A DNA stretch of 53,221 nt. Origin: Nocardia elegans NBRC 108235 (lineage in GTDB: Bacteria > Actinomycetota > Actinomycetes > Mycobacteriales > Mycobacteriaceae). The stretch covers positions 1 through 53,221 of the forward strand of contig NZ_BDBF01000054.1 in assembly GCF_001612845.1 (NCBI RefSeq), in the 5' to 3' direction. The notes beneath the pieces were generated by a model, which saw nothing but the letters and a program-made list of their open reading frames with translations, had not been told where the DNA came from and searched no databases. The position numbers and the translations under genes were made by a program. This document shows, piece by piece, positions 35,390 through 43,057 of the stretch; within the stretch, counting starts at the first letter, position 1, and each line of letters begins with the position of its first letter.

Positions 35390-35395
35390 TAGGTT
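35390..35395 (+). promoter_or_regulatory. -10 element for leaderless DUF5926 transcript
   Basis: TAGGTT ends 8 nt before the GTG at 35404, and no ribosome site is seen. Confidence 0.5.
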
Positions 35396-35403
35396 CTGCG
35401 TTC

Positions 35404-36330
35404 GTGGGTAAGAGCAAGCGCAACAGTCCCAAGCCCGACAGTAATCGGGCTCAGCGCCTCGCCGAACGTCGTGCGGCGCAACAGCAGGCCGCCTCGGCCG
35501 TCACGCGTCCCTTCGCCGGGCTGGCCGCCGAATGCGACCTGGTCGCACTCCGCGAGTTCGTTCCGTCGGCGACCGCGACCCTGAAACTGGCCGCCGGCGT
35601 CTCCGCCGAGCGGCCGGTGACCTTGGCCACCGTGCTGCCCGGCGCCGTCGCCGCCCTGGTCCGCGCCGGTGACGAGCCGACCGGTTTCGTCGGGGCGCAG
35701 GTGCAGTTCCAGTCGGAGAATCCGGCCGCCGATCTGGCCGCCGCGATTCTGTGGACGCAGGCCGCCGAACCCGGCGCATCGCTCACCGCGGCAAGCGAGG
35801 CCGCCCAGGAGGCGGTGCCCCCGCTGACCGAGGTGATCGACCCCAAGGCGCCTCTGGATCTGACCGTCCACCAGAACTTCCAGTGGTGGGTCCCGGAGGG
35901 CGTCACGCCGGATCCGCAGGTCGCCGCGACGATCGACCAGGCCGATCAGGCGATCATGCCGTCGGACCGGCTCGCTCTCGGCGCCGAATCCGTGGGCGCG
36001 GCGTGGTGGGTCGACGCGGGGGAGAAGGCGCATCTGCGCTGGGTCCGGCCCGAGGACGAGGATGACCTGATGCTGGCCCTCGCGCGCGTGCACGCCGCGG
36101 GCGGACTGCACCTGGGCGAGGGTTCCCGATTCGCGGGCTCGTTCCGCACGCACGGCCTGCTGGTGCCGGTCTTCGATCTGGATCGCGAACGCCACCCGAG
36201 TGAATGGGTCACCCCCGCAAACGAATTCGGTGCGCGCCTGGCCGAGGCGCTGGCCTCCGACGCCCCGATGAGTTCCGACGAGCGGCGCTCGCGCGACGGA
36301 CTGCGCTCGCGCCAGGTCACCCTGCGCTAG
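35404..36330 (+). CDS. DUF5926-family protein
   Basis: 308 residues from GTG 35404 (GKSKRNSPKPDSNRAQRLAERRAAQQQ). A basic, Lys/Arg/Gln-rich first 30 residues suggest nucleic-acid or ribosome contact. The soluble domain follows (LAAECDLVALREFVPSATATLKL, QNFQWWVPEG, WWVDAGEKAHLRWVRPEDEDDLMLALARVHAAGG). It matches the actinobacterial DUF5926 family, whose function is unknown. It is closed by a terminator shared with the convergent ferritin gene. Confidence 0.82.
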   Translation: MGKSKRNSPKPDSNRAQRLAERRAAQQQAASAVTRPFAGLAAECDLVALREFVPSATATLKLAAGVSAERPVTLATVLPGAVAALVRAGDEPTGFVGAQVQFQSENPAADLAAAILWTQAAEPGASLTAASEAAQEAVPPLTEVIDPKAPLDLTVHQNFQWWVPEGVTPDPQVAATIDQADQAIMPSDRLALGAESVGAAWWVDAGEKAHLRWVRPEDEDDLMLALARVHAAGGLHLGEGSRFAGSFRTHGLLVPVFDLDRERHPSEWVTPANEFGARLAEALASDAPMSSDERRSRDGLRSRQVTLR

Positions 36331-36374
36331 CGAAACCCACTGCGGGACAAGCGTTTCGCATCGGCTCCAGACGA

Positions 36375-36413
36375 CGAACTCGGCCCGCCGGACGGCAGGC
36401 CGAGTTCGTTTTT
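36375..36413. terminator. bidirectional intrinsic terminator
   Basis: An 11-bp stem (36375-36385 with 36398-36408) capped by a small GCCG/CGGC stem, then TTTTT on the plus strand. It lies between the DUF5926 stop and the ferritin stop. Confidence 0.9.
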
Positions 36414-36429
36414 CGCGTTTCGTCTCGCG

Positions 36430-36978
36430 TCAGATGTTTCCGCCGGCCGCCGAGGGCGCCCCCGAGGCATCGCTCGGACCGCTCATCTCGCGGGAGACGA
36501 AATACTCGAGATCGAACAGATTCGACCCGGCCCGATCCGCGACGGTGAGCAGCGTGGTCATCCGCGCCACCTCTTCGACCTGTTCCTTCAGGAACCACTG
36601 CATGAACTGCTCGCCCAGGTAATCGCCCTCTTCGCGGGCGGTACTGGCCAACTGGATGATCTGCTCGGTGACGGTCTTCTCCTGCTGCAGCGCCAATTGG
36701 ATCGGCTCGCGCGCATTCTCGAATTGCGAGCGCGCGCCATCGACTCCGGAGAGTTCGACGCTCATATCCCGATCGAGGAAATACTGCACGATCATCATCG
36801 CGTGATTGCGTTCCTCGATGGCCTGGGCATAGAAGTGCTTCGCCAGAACCGGCAGGTCGGCGTTGTCGAACCACACCGCGATCGCAATGTACTGGTGCTC
36901 GGCATTGAATTCATGCCTGATCTGATCGTGGAGCAGGGCGTGAAATTTGCTGTGCGAGGAATCGGGGTGGCTGGACAT
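36430..36978 (-). CDS. bfrB: ferritin, BfrB type
   Basis: 182 residues, very close in length and sequence to M. tuberculosis BfrB (Rv3841), an iron-storage ferritin forming a 24-mer cage. The four-helix bundle shows SKFHALLHDQIRHEFNAEHQYIAIAVWFD, HFYAQAIEERNHAMMIVQYFLDRD and EGDYLGEQFMQWFLKEQVEEVARM. Ferroxidase ligands are present: Glu23, Glu56 and His59 (ERNH), a later Glu, and the Gln of GEQF. The C-terminal tail ends PSAAGGNI. The start is ATG 36978; a TTG at 37002 would add 8 residues. An iron-box-like site lies at 37032-37050. Confidence 0.94.
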   Translation of the reverse strand: MSSHPDSSHSKFHALLHDQIRHEFNAEHQYIAIAVWFDNADLPVLAKHFYAQAIEERNHAMMIVQYFLDRDMSVELSGVDGARSQFENAREPIQLALQQEKTVTEQIIQLASTAREEGDYLGEQFMQWFLKEQVEEVARMTTLLTVADRAGSNLFDLEYFVSREMSGPSDASGAPSAAGGNI

Positions 36979-37031
36979 GGGCCCGACATTAGTGCTGGTC
37001 AACTTCGGCTGTCATCCAAGTACACCCTTAA

Positions 37032-37050
37032 TGAGGCAAGTGTTGCCTTA
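37032..37050. promoter_or_regulatory. IdeR/DtxR-like iron box upstream of bfrB
   Basis: TGAGGCAAGTGTTGCCTTA is an inverted repeat (AGGCAA / TTGCCT around a 3-nt centre) about 54 nt before the bfrB ATG. Read on the minus strand it matches the IdeR consensus at 11 of 19 positions. In M. tuberculosis bfrB has tandem IdeR sites and is activated by iron. Confidence 0.55.
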
Positions 37051-37130
37051 GTTATCGCCGTCGCACCCTTGCGACGGGCCGCATTCGGTGAATTCGTCGA
37101 CTGCCTGCGATTTCCAGCCTCGCCCGCATT

Positions 37131-37670
37131 TCATCGCCGCGCACTTCCCGCGGGTTTCGGCGCGGAGGCATCGGGCGCGCGTGTGGCCGGAATCTCGCGC
37201 GCCACGAACTCCTCGATGTCGAACAGATTGCCGGCCGCGCGCCCGCAGACCGCCACCAGGGTGGTGAGCCGCGCCACCTCCTCGAGCTGGTCTTCGAGAA
37301 ACCAGCGGATGAACTGTTCGCCGAGATAATCGCCCGCATCCCGGGCGGTCCGGGTCAGTGTGGTGATGAGATCGGTCAGCTCCCGTTCGCGAGCCAGCAG
37401 GAATTCCACGGTGGCCGAGGGTGATTCGAATTCCGAACACACTTCGTCGGTACCCGTGACCGTGACGGCGACATCCCGGTCGAGCAGATACTGCACCATC
37501 CGCAAGGCATGGGCGCGTTTGTCCTCCGCGCCTGCATAGCAAATACGTGCCAGCTGCGGCAGTCGCTGCGCGTCGAAATAGACGGCGGCGGCGAGATATT
37601 GCTGCGAGGCGGTGAATTCGTGCCGTATCTGCGCGCGCAGGAGTTCGGGGAAGGGGCCGGTACCGGGCAT
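37131..37670 (-). CDS. second ferritin-like protein with altered ferroxidase motif
   Basis: 179 residues, clearly paralogous to the neighbouring BfrB (RAQIRHEFTASQQYLAAAVYFD, VQYLLDRD, DAGDYLGEQFIRWFLEDQLEEVARLTTLVAVCGRAAGNLFDIEEFVAREI). Glu18 and the GEQF Gln are kept. In the E-x-x-H motif of helix B, however, Lys51 replaces Glu (KRAH54 instead of ERNH). The di-iron centre may therefore be impaired; it could act as a structural subunit in mixed cages with BfrB. It starts 10 nt after the LCP stop (same strand), so it is probably cotranscribed with it. Confidence 0.9.
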   Translation of the reverse strand: MPGTGPFPELLRAQIRHEFTASQQYLAAAVYFDAQRLPQLARICYAGAEDKRAHALRMVQYLLDRDVAVTVTGTDEVCSEFESPSATVEFLLARERELTDLITTLTRTARDAGDYLGEQFIRWFLEDQLEEVARLTTLVAVCGRAAGNLFDIEEFVAREIPATRAPDASAPKPAGSARR

Positions 37671-37680
37671 GCCCCCGACG

Positions 37681-39120
37681 CTACCGGGTGAGCAGATCGT
37701 CCGGGATCGCCTGGTCGTGCGCCAGCGCGTCGAAGAATCGGCTCGCCCGATCCTTGTCCCACAACAGCACGTTGCCCGAGCCGGACTCGTCGGTGAAACC
37801 GCCGATGGGCACCGTGGTGGCAATCGTCTTACCGTGCAGCGCCCAGCCCAGCCGGCCGAGATCCCAGATGTGATCTCCCTTGTCGACCTGCAGTGAGGAC
37901 GCCACATCGCGAGCCAGTGGCCACACCTTCAACGGATTGGCGAGCGTACCGGCGCTGGTCGCCTTCTCCAGCAGCGCGGAAAGGAACAGCCGCTGATTGT
38001 TCATACGGTCCAGATCCGCCCGGGGCGTGGCACGGGTGCGCACGAAGCCGAGCGCCTGGGAGCCGGACAGATGCTGGCATCCCGCCGGGAGGTCGATGCC
38101 GGCCTTCGGATCGTCGATCGCATCGGGCAGGCACATATCGATCCCGCCGAGTGAATCGACCATGCCCGCGAAACCGCCGAAGCCGATCTCGGCGAAATGA
38201 TCGATCCGTAGGCCGGTCGCGTTCTCGACCGTCTGCACCAGCAATTTCGGACCGCCGGCGGAGAACGCCGCGTTGAGTTTGTCCTTGCCGACGCCCGGAA
38301 TGCTCACATACGAATCGCGCGGCAGGCTCACCACGGTGGGCGCACCGGATTTCGGGATGTGCACGAGCATGATGGTGTCGCTGCGCTCACCACCGGCATC
38401 GGCGCTGTCGCCGGTCGACAGCTCCTTCTCCTGTTCCGGCGTCAGACCGACGCGGGTGTCGGATCCGGTGAGCAGCCAGTTCGTGCCGGCCGTCTGCGCG
38501 ACCCGGTCGGGATAGGCGGACAGGGCGTCGATGCGGTGCAGTGAGCGATCCAGATAGATCACCCCCGCGACGGGCAGCAGAACGATGATGAGCAGCAGAA
38601 TCAGCAACCACCTGCCCCAATGCCGTTTCCGGCGGGTCCGCGGCGCACGTGGTTCGCGCGGCGGGCGTTCGGTGCGGCGGGGACGTGCCGGGGGCGGCGG
38701 CGGTGGTTCCCGGTACGGAACCGGGCGCTGCGTCGGAGCGTGGGTGGGCGGTTCGCCGCCGGGTGCGACGCCGTGTTCGAAGGGCTGCGGGTTACCGCGC
38801 GGCCGGGCGGGACTGCTCGGGACCTGTGACCAGGCCAGCGGTGGATTGTCGCCGTCGCGGTGGATGACCTGGGTCGGTTCGATCGGTGGGCGCCCGGGCG
38901 GATGGCCCGAGCCGGGCGGCAGCGGCCGGCCCGAGCCGGGAGGACGGCCCGAATTCGGCGGGCGGCCCGAGCCGGGTGGCATCGGCCGTCCGGAACCGGG
39001 CGGAACTCGCGGATCGTGGCCGTGCCGATCCGGCGGCGGCATGCGCCGACCATCCGGGCCCGCCGGCGGCGGCACCCGGCGGGTCCGCGGATACTGCTGG
39101 GGGTCGTCGCCGTTCACCAC
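37681..39120 (-). CDS. LCP-family (LytR-CpsA-Psr) cell-wall ligase
   Basis: 479 residues. A ~160-residue Pro/Arg/Gly-rich cytoplasmic N-terminus with repeated PPGSGRP units is followed by one membrane helix (WGRWLLILLLIIVLLPVAGVIYL) and an extracytoplasmic LCP domain: NWLLTGSDTRVGL, RSDTIMLVHIP, VVSLPRDSYVSIPG, KLNAAFSAGGP, FVRTRATPRADLDRMNNQRLF. LCP proteins attach polymers to peptidoglycan, in mycolata arabinogalactan. The GTG at 39120 is chosen; GTG 39117 is next to it. It is the positional counterpart of Rv3840. Confidence 0.92.
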   Translation of the reverse strand: MVNGDDPQQYPRTRRVPPPAGPDGRRMPPPDRHGHDPRVPPGSGRPMPPGSGRPPNSGRPPGSGRPLPPGSGHPPGRPPIEPTQVIHRDGDNPPLAWSQVPSSPARPRGNPQPFEHGVAPGGEPPTHAPTQRPVPYREPPPPPPARPRRTERPPREPRAPRTRRKRHWGRWLLILLLIIVLLPVAGVIYLDRSLHRIDALSAYPDRVAQTAGTNWLLTGSDTRVGLTPEQEKELSTGDSADAGGERSDTIMLVHIPKSGAPTVVSLPRDSYVSIPGVGKDKLNAAFSAGGPKLLVQTVENATGLRIDHFAEIGFGGFAGMVDSLGGIDMCLPDAIDDPKAGIDLPAGCQHLSGSQALGFVRTRATPRADLDRMNNQRLFLSALLEKATSAGTLANPLKVWPLARDVASSLQVDKGDHIWDLGRLGWALHGKTIATTVPIGGFTDESGSGNVLLWDKDRASRFFDALAHDQAIPDDLLTR

Positions 39121-39208
39121 CGAGATGGTACTGACCGGGGCGTTGTGCTCGTCGGCACAATGCGTCCGCGGGGGTGAACGTGGCTGATTCCCGCAGGTCG
39201 GCCCGGTC

Positions 39209-40003
39209 TTACGGCAGCCAGGAGCCGTGGCCGTGCAGTGCGGTGTAGCCGATGTAGGCGACCGAATCGATCGTCGCGTGTGCCAGGATCAGCGGCCACA
39301 GCCGTCCGGTCCGCTGCCAGTACCGGCCGAAGATCACCCCCATCACCAGGTTGCCGAGGCCTCCGCCCAACCCCTGATACAGGTGATAACTGCCACGCAG
39401 CAGCGCCGACGCGGCCAGTGATCGGTTCTCCGACCACCCGAGCATGCGCAGCCGGCTGATCAGATACCCGACGACGACGATCTCCTCGGCCACGGCATTC
39501 GCGATGGCCGAGAGCACCAGCACCGGCAATCGCCACCAGTGGTCGTGCAGGGAACTGGGCACGATCGTCACGCTGAGCCCCAGCGCATGGGCGGCCAGAT
39601 AAAGACCCAGTCCGGGCAGGCCGATCACCGCGGCGAGGACGAGGCCGGGGACCACGTCACCACGCCACCGGAGCCGCGCCAGCCCGATCAGTCGCGGCCC
39701 GATTCCGCTGCGCCACAACAGATACAGTCCCAGCGCACCCCAGCCGATCAGTCGTGCGACGCTCAACAGCTGAAACAGCAGATCGATCGTCGACTGCGCG
39801 GCCCGCGAGGGATTCAGCGCGACCTGCTGCCCGCCGATTCCGCCCGGCGCCAGCGCGCTTTCCAGCAGCGACAGTGCCGCACCGGCCCCGCTCGTCCCGA
39901 AGGTGACGACCAGGACGATCGCGATCTCCACCCGGACGGCGAACCGGTCGCGCTCCGCAGCGGGATCGGGCCAGGTAGCTGCGAAACGATCACCCGGAAC
40001 CAT
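39209..40003 (-). CDS. CPBP-family intramembrane metalloprotease-like protein
   Basis: 264 residues with about seven membrane helices. The family motifs are EE in AVAEEIVVVGYL (motif 1, where the usual Arg of EExxxR is not at its standard place), LLRGSYHLYQGLGG with a motif-2 His, and LAHATIDSVAYI (motif 3 His). These residues coordinate metal in the Rce1-like abortive-infection family. The substrate is unknown. The ATG at 40003 lies 49 nt after the DUF2470 stop, same strand. Confidence 0.85.
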   Translation of the reverse strand: MVPGDRFAATWPDPAAERDRFAVRVEIAIVLVVTFGTSGAGAALSLLESALAPGGIGGQQVALNPSRAAQSTIDLLFQLLSVARLIGWGALGLYLLWRSGIGPRLIGLARLRWRGDVVPGLVLAAVIGLPGLGLYLAAHALGLSVTIVPSSLHDHWWRLPVLVLSAIANAVAEEIVVVGYLISRLRMLGWSENRSLAASALLRGSYHLYQGLGGGLGNLVMGVIFGRYWQRTGRLWPLILAHATIDSVAYIGYTALHGHGSWLP

Positions 40004-40052
40004 AGGAACAATCTAGGGGTGCTCCGCCGCGTGCCGCGTATCCGGCGTGCTC

Positions 40053-40826
40053 TCAGGCGGAGCGATCGGAGCCGTGCATGCGGTCGAGGAACGGGCAACC
40101 GGCGAGGATCCGCACCGCGCGGCTCAGCGACTGCACATCGTCCACCGGTGCGTGGAAGGGCAGTCGCACATCGTGATCGGTGTCGGGTCCCTCGACCCGG
40201 AGCGTGACGCCGTAGCGGTCGATGGCCAGCGGCCGCACCGAACCACCGCGCAGCCGGACCGGCAGATGGCGGGCCAGCCGGGCGATCACATCCGCGTGAT
40301 CGGAGTCCATATGGTGCAGCCAGGCCGCTTCCAGCTCCCAGAACGGGTCGGCGTCGGCGCTGCGCAGATCGTGCGGGCAGACCGATTCGGCGCCGGCGGA
40401 ATCGGCGACGACGGCCGATTCCAGCACCAGTCGCAGCAGCGTGCTGGTGTGACCGACATCGAGCAGACCCGGATGCGGATATTCGCTCGCGACCTGAGAT
40501 GCCAAGGCGCGCTGGGCATGTCCGGGTACCGCGCGCACCCGCCCGCGCAGCCAGACGAGCGCCCGGACGGGCTCGCGCAACGCCAGGGGTGCGTGGTCGG
40601 TCAGCTCCAGCACCCCCGGCGAACCGACCTCGGCCGCCGCGGCGGCGACCGCCGCCGAATTGCGCGCGACGGCGACGACCACATCGCCGCACGCGCGCAG
40701 ATGATGCACGGTCGTGGGAATCGGATCGGTGCCGGGCAGGGCCAGGACGGAACTCTCGGCATGGGCGCACGCGCTGCGGATCCGCTCCGCGGCGGATGGA
40801 GCGGCGGACGTGATCGTGCGGCGCAT
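40053..40826 (-). CDS. DUF2470-domain protein, heme-utilisation-like (Rv3839-like)
   Basis: 257 residues. The C-terminal DUF2470 domain (EAAWLHHMDSDHADVIARLARHLPV, LAIDRYGVTLRVEG, VRLPFHAPVDDVQSLSRAVRIL) is the one found in HugZ-type heme oxygenases. The N-terminal half has a divergent split-barrel pattern (DVVVAVARNSAAVAAAAA, GVLELTDHAPL). The counterpart Rv3839 is IdeR-regulated (from memory), and a good iron box lies 43 nt upstream of this start. A role in iron or heme handling is likely; heme cleavage is not shown. Confidence 0.82.
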   Translation of the reverse strand: MRRTITSAAPSAAERIRSACAHAESSVLALPGTDPIPTTVHHLRACGDVVVAVARNSAAVAAAAAEVGSPGVLELTDHAPLALREPVRALVWLRGRVRAVPGHAQRALASQVASEYPHPGLLDVGHTSTLLRLVLESAVVADSAGAESVCPHDLRSADADPFWELEAAWLHHMDSDHADVIARLARHLPVRLRGGSVRPLAIDRYGVTLRVEGPDTDHDVRLPFHAPVDDVQSLSRAVRILAGCPFLDRMHGSDRSA

Positions 40827-40868
40827 ACAGACCTCCAGTGACGAACCCGGGACGGATACGGCGGATAA

Positions 40869-40887
40869 TTAGGTAAACCTAAGCTAA
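40869..40887. promoter_or_regulatory. IdeR/DtxR iron box
   Basis: TTAGGTAAACCTAAGCTAA matches 15 of 19 positions of the IdeR consensus TTAGGTTAGGCTAACCTAA. It sits between the divergent DUF2470 gene (start 40826) and the 139-residue gene (start 40935), near the likely -35/-10 of the former. Confidence 0.75.
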
Positions 40888-40922
40888 GTCACGGCCCGTC
40901 GTTGCGCAAGCATTGTGCTCGC

Positions 40923-40928
40923 TACGGT
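40923..40928 (+). promoter_or_regulatory. -10 element, leaderless start
   Basis: TACGGT lies 6 nt before the GTG at 40935. Confidence 0.45.
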
Positions 40929-40934
40929 GGAAAT

Positions 40935-41354
40935 GTGCCGCACGATTCGACGCCCGCCTCCGAACCCGTTCTGCTGTCGCTGAGCGTGCCCACCACGGGC
41001 CCATCCGATCTGGTGGACGGGCTGGTCCGGCCACCGTCGGCGAATCCCCAGGCGCCGGTGCTCGACCTGACCCTGTCCGATGAGCGCGTCGCCGAATTCC
41101 TGGTCGGCGTGGCACATTCCGATACCGGATTCGTCGCCGTGACCGCCTCGGGCGAGCGAGCGGTGGCGATCGTCGCCGCCACGGTGGCCGCGTTGTGCGG
41201 CGAGAATATCCGGACCGCACTGACCAGCCCCGATATCGAATTCCTGCGCGGCCTGTCGGCGCCGGCCGTTCAGGCGCTGCGCGAGGTGCTGCTGGCCGTC
41301 GAAACCGAACGGGTGGAGGCGGTGACCGCGGCGCTGCGGGTGCTGACGCCCTGA
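40935..41354 (+). CDS. hypothetical protein, possibly iron-regulated
   Basis: 139 residues, no family recognised. A Pro/Ser-rich N-terminus is followed by an alpha/beta pattern (SDERVAEFLVGVAHSDTGFVAVTASGERAVAIVAATVAALCGENIRTAL) and a C-terminal helix (ALREVLLAVETERVEAVTAALRVL). No membrane segment. GTG 40935 was chosen over earlier starts because of the TACGGT 6 nt upstream. It shares the divergent region and the iron box with the DUF2470 gene. It lies 84 nt before pheA. Confidence 0.65.
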   Translation: MPHDSTPASEPVLLSLSVPTTGPSDLVDGLVRPPSANPQAPVLDLTLSDERVAEFLVGVAHSDTGFVAVTASGERAVAIVAATVAALCGENIRTALTSPDIEFLRGLSAPAVQALREVLLAVETERVEAVTAALRVLTP

Positions 41355-41425
41355 TCGCTGCCCGCCACGACCTGGGCTGTTACCGCCGGGTACGCGCAAA
41401 CGGCGAGCGCGCAGCCAACTGCCAG

Positions 41426-41431
41426 TAATGT
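41426..41431 (+). promoter_or_regulatory. -10 element of pheA, leaderless start
   Basis: TAATGT lies 7 nt before the GTG at 41439; no ribosome site is present. Confidence 0.55.
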
Positions 41432-41438
41432 CGTATCC

Positions 41439-42359
41439 GTGCCGCGTATCGCCTATTTCGGACCGTCGGGAACTTTCACCGAGATGGCCCTGGCCCGACT
41501 CGAATCGGACGGGGCCTTCGACGAGCCGGTCGAGCGGATCGCCGCACCCAGTCAGGGCGCGGCACTCGAGATGATCCGCTCCGGTGCGGCCGACGGCGCG
41601 GTGGTGCCGATCGAGAGCTCGGTGGAGGGTTCCATCTCGGCGACCCTGGACGCCCTCGCGGTGGGCCCGCGGCTGCAGATCATCGCCGAAACCGAGCTCG
41701 ACGTGGCGTTCACGATCGTGGCGAAACCCGGTATGGAACTGTCGCGGGTGCGCACGGTCGCGGCCTATCCGGTGGCGGCCGCGCAGGTGCGGTTGTGGCT
41801 GGCGGATCGGATGCCGCAGGCAGCGCTGTACACGTCGGCCTCCAACGCGGCCGCGGCCGAGGATGTCGTGGCCGGCCATGCCGACGCCGCGGTCTCGACC
41901 ACACTGGCCGGTCAGCGCCTGAACCTCATCGAACTGGCCACCGGCGTCGCCGACCACGACCAGGCCATCACCCGCTTCGTGCTGGTCACTCCGCCGTGCG
42001 AGGCGCCGGCCCGTACCGGAGCGGACCGCACCTCGCTGGTGGTGCTCGAATTGGCGAACGAACCCGGGTCGCTGATGCGGGTTTTCGCCGAATTCGCCAC
42101 TCGCGGTGTCGATCTGACCCGGATCGAATCCCGGCCGACGCGCACCGGGATGGGTACCTATCGCTTCTATCTGGATTGTGTCGGCCATATCGACGACACC
42201 GCCGTCGCCGAGGCCCTGAAAGCGCTGCACCGGACCGCCGGGCGGATCCGGTACCTGGGCTCCTGGCCGGCCAGTTCACCGAGTGGTTCGCCGCCGCCCG
42301 CCGACGAGCCGGCGGCGGCCTGGTTGGATGATGTGAAAAAGGGGGTGGACGCCTCATGA
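41439..42359 (+). CDS. pheA: prephenate dehydratase
   Basis: Converts prephenate to phenylpyruvate in phenylalanine synthesis; 306 residues, monofunctional. The PDT domain starts RIAYFGPSGTFTEMAL, with GAVVPIESSVEGSISATLDAL and the catalytic TRF in DHDQAITRFVLV. The ACT regulatory domain follows, with SLVVLELANEPGSLMRVFAEFATRGVDLTRIESRPTR, including the ESRP motif that binds phenylalanine for feedback control. The tail is Pro/Ser-rich. The start GTG appears leaderless. It overlaps the next gene by 4 nt (ATGA). Equivalent to Rv3838c. Confidence 0.96.
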   Translation: MPRIAYFGPSGTFTEMALARLESDGAFDEPVERIAAPSQGAALEMIRSGAADGAVVPIESSVEGSISATLDALAVGPRLQIIAETELDVAFTIVAKPGMELSRVRTVAAYPVAAAQVRLWLADRMPQAALYTSASNAAAAEDVVAGHADAAVSTTLAGQRLNLIELATGVADHDQAITRFVLVTPPCEAPARTGADRTSLVVLELANEPGSLMRVFAEFATRGVDLTRIESRPTRTGMGTYRFYLDCVGHIDDTAVAEALKALHRTAGRIRYLGSWPASSPSGSPPPADEPAAAWLDDVKKGVDAS

Positions 42360-43057
42360 CCGAAATCGGTGCGACTCTCGATCCCGTCGGTGGTTCCGGC
42401 AGGTTGGTGCTGGTCCGTCACGGCGAGACCGAGGGCAATGTCGCGAAACTTCTGGATACCCGCGTTCCCGGCTTACCGCTCACCGAACGCGGTGTGGCTC
42501 AAGCCAAGTCGTTCGCCTCGCGGTTGGCGGTGCCGCCGGTGCGGTTGTATTCCTCGGTGGCGCTGCGTGCTCAGCAGACCGCAGGCCATATCGAATCGGT
42601 GACCGGTGTGGGGGCCGAGGTGGTCGACGGCGTGTACGAGGTACAGGTCGGCGAACTGGAGGGGCAGAACTCCGAAGCGGCGCATCGGGAATTCCAGCGC
42701 GTCTACCGGTCCTGGCATCTGGGCGAGCTGAATACGCGGCTGCCGGGCGGCGAATCCGGCGAGGAGGTCCTCGAGCGGTATCTGCCCGTGCTGGAACAAC
42801 TCCGGGACACCTATCTGCTCCCCGGTTCGAATTCGCGCGACGTGCTGCTGGTCAGTCACGGCGCCGCGATGCGACTGGCGGCCCGTGAACTCACCGGCGT
42901 CGCACCGCCGTTCACGACCAACAACCATTTGGACAACACCGAGACCATCGAACTGGCCCCGACGGCCGACGGCGGTTGGACCTGTGTCCGCTGGGGCCGC
43001 TACACCCCGCCGTTCGGATACCAGGTCGAACCGAAGGCCGACGACCCGATGGGTTAG
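42356..43057 (+). CDS. histidine phosphatase (phosphoglycerate mutase-like), pheA partner
   Basis: 233 residues. The phosphohistidine motif is VLVRHGETEGNVAKLLDTRVPGLPLTERG; SSVALRAQQTAGHI gives the second Arg, EVQVGELEGQN the acid, and VLLVSHGAAMRLAAREL the second His. It is translationally coupled to pheA, as are Rv3838c-Rv3837c. Annotated relatives are called phosphoglycerate mutase, but the length and context fit a cofactor-dependent phosphatase of unknown substrate. It ends by overlapping the convergent espG stop by 4 nt. Confidence 0.88.
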   Translation: MTEIGATLDPVGGSGRLVLVRHGETEGNVAKLLDTRVPGLPLTERGVAQAKSFASRLAVPPVRLYSSVALRAQQTAGHIESVTGVGAEVVDGVYEVQVGELEGQNSEAAHREFQRVYRSWHLGELNTRLPGGESGEEVLERYLPVLEQLRDTYLLPGSNSRDVLLVSHGAAMRLAARELTGVAPPFTTNNHLDNTETIELAPTADGGWTCVRWGRYTPPFGYQVEPKADDPMG

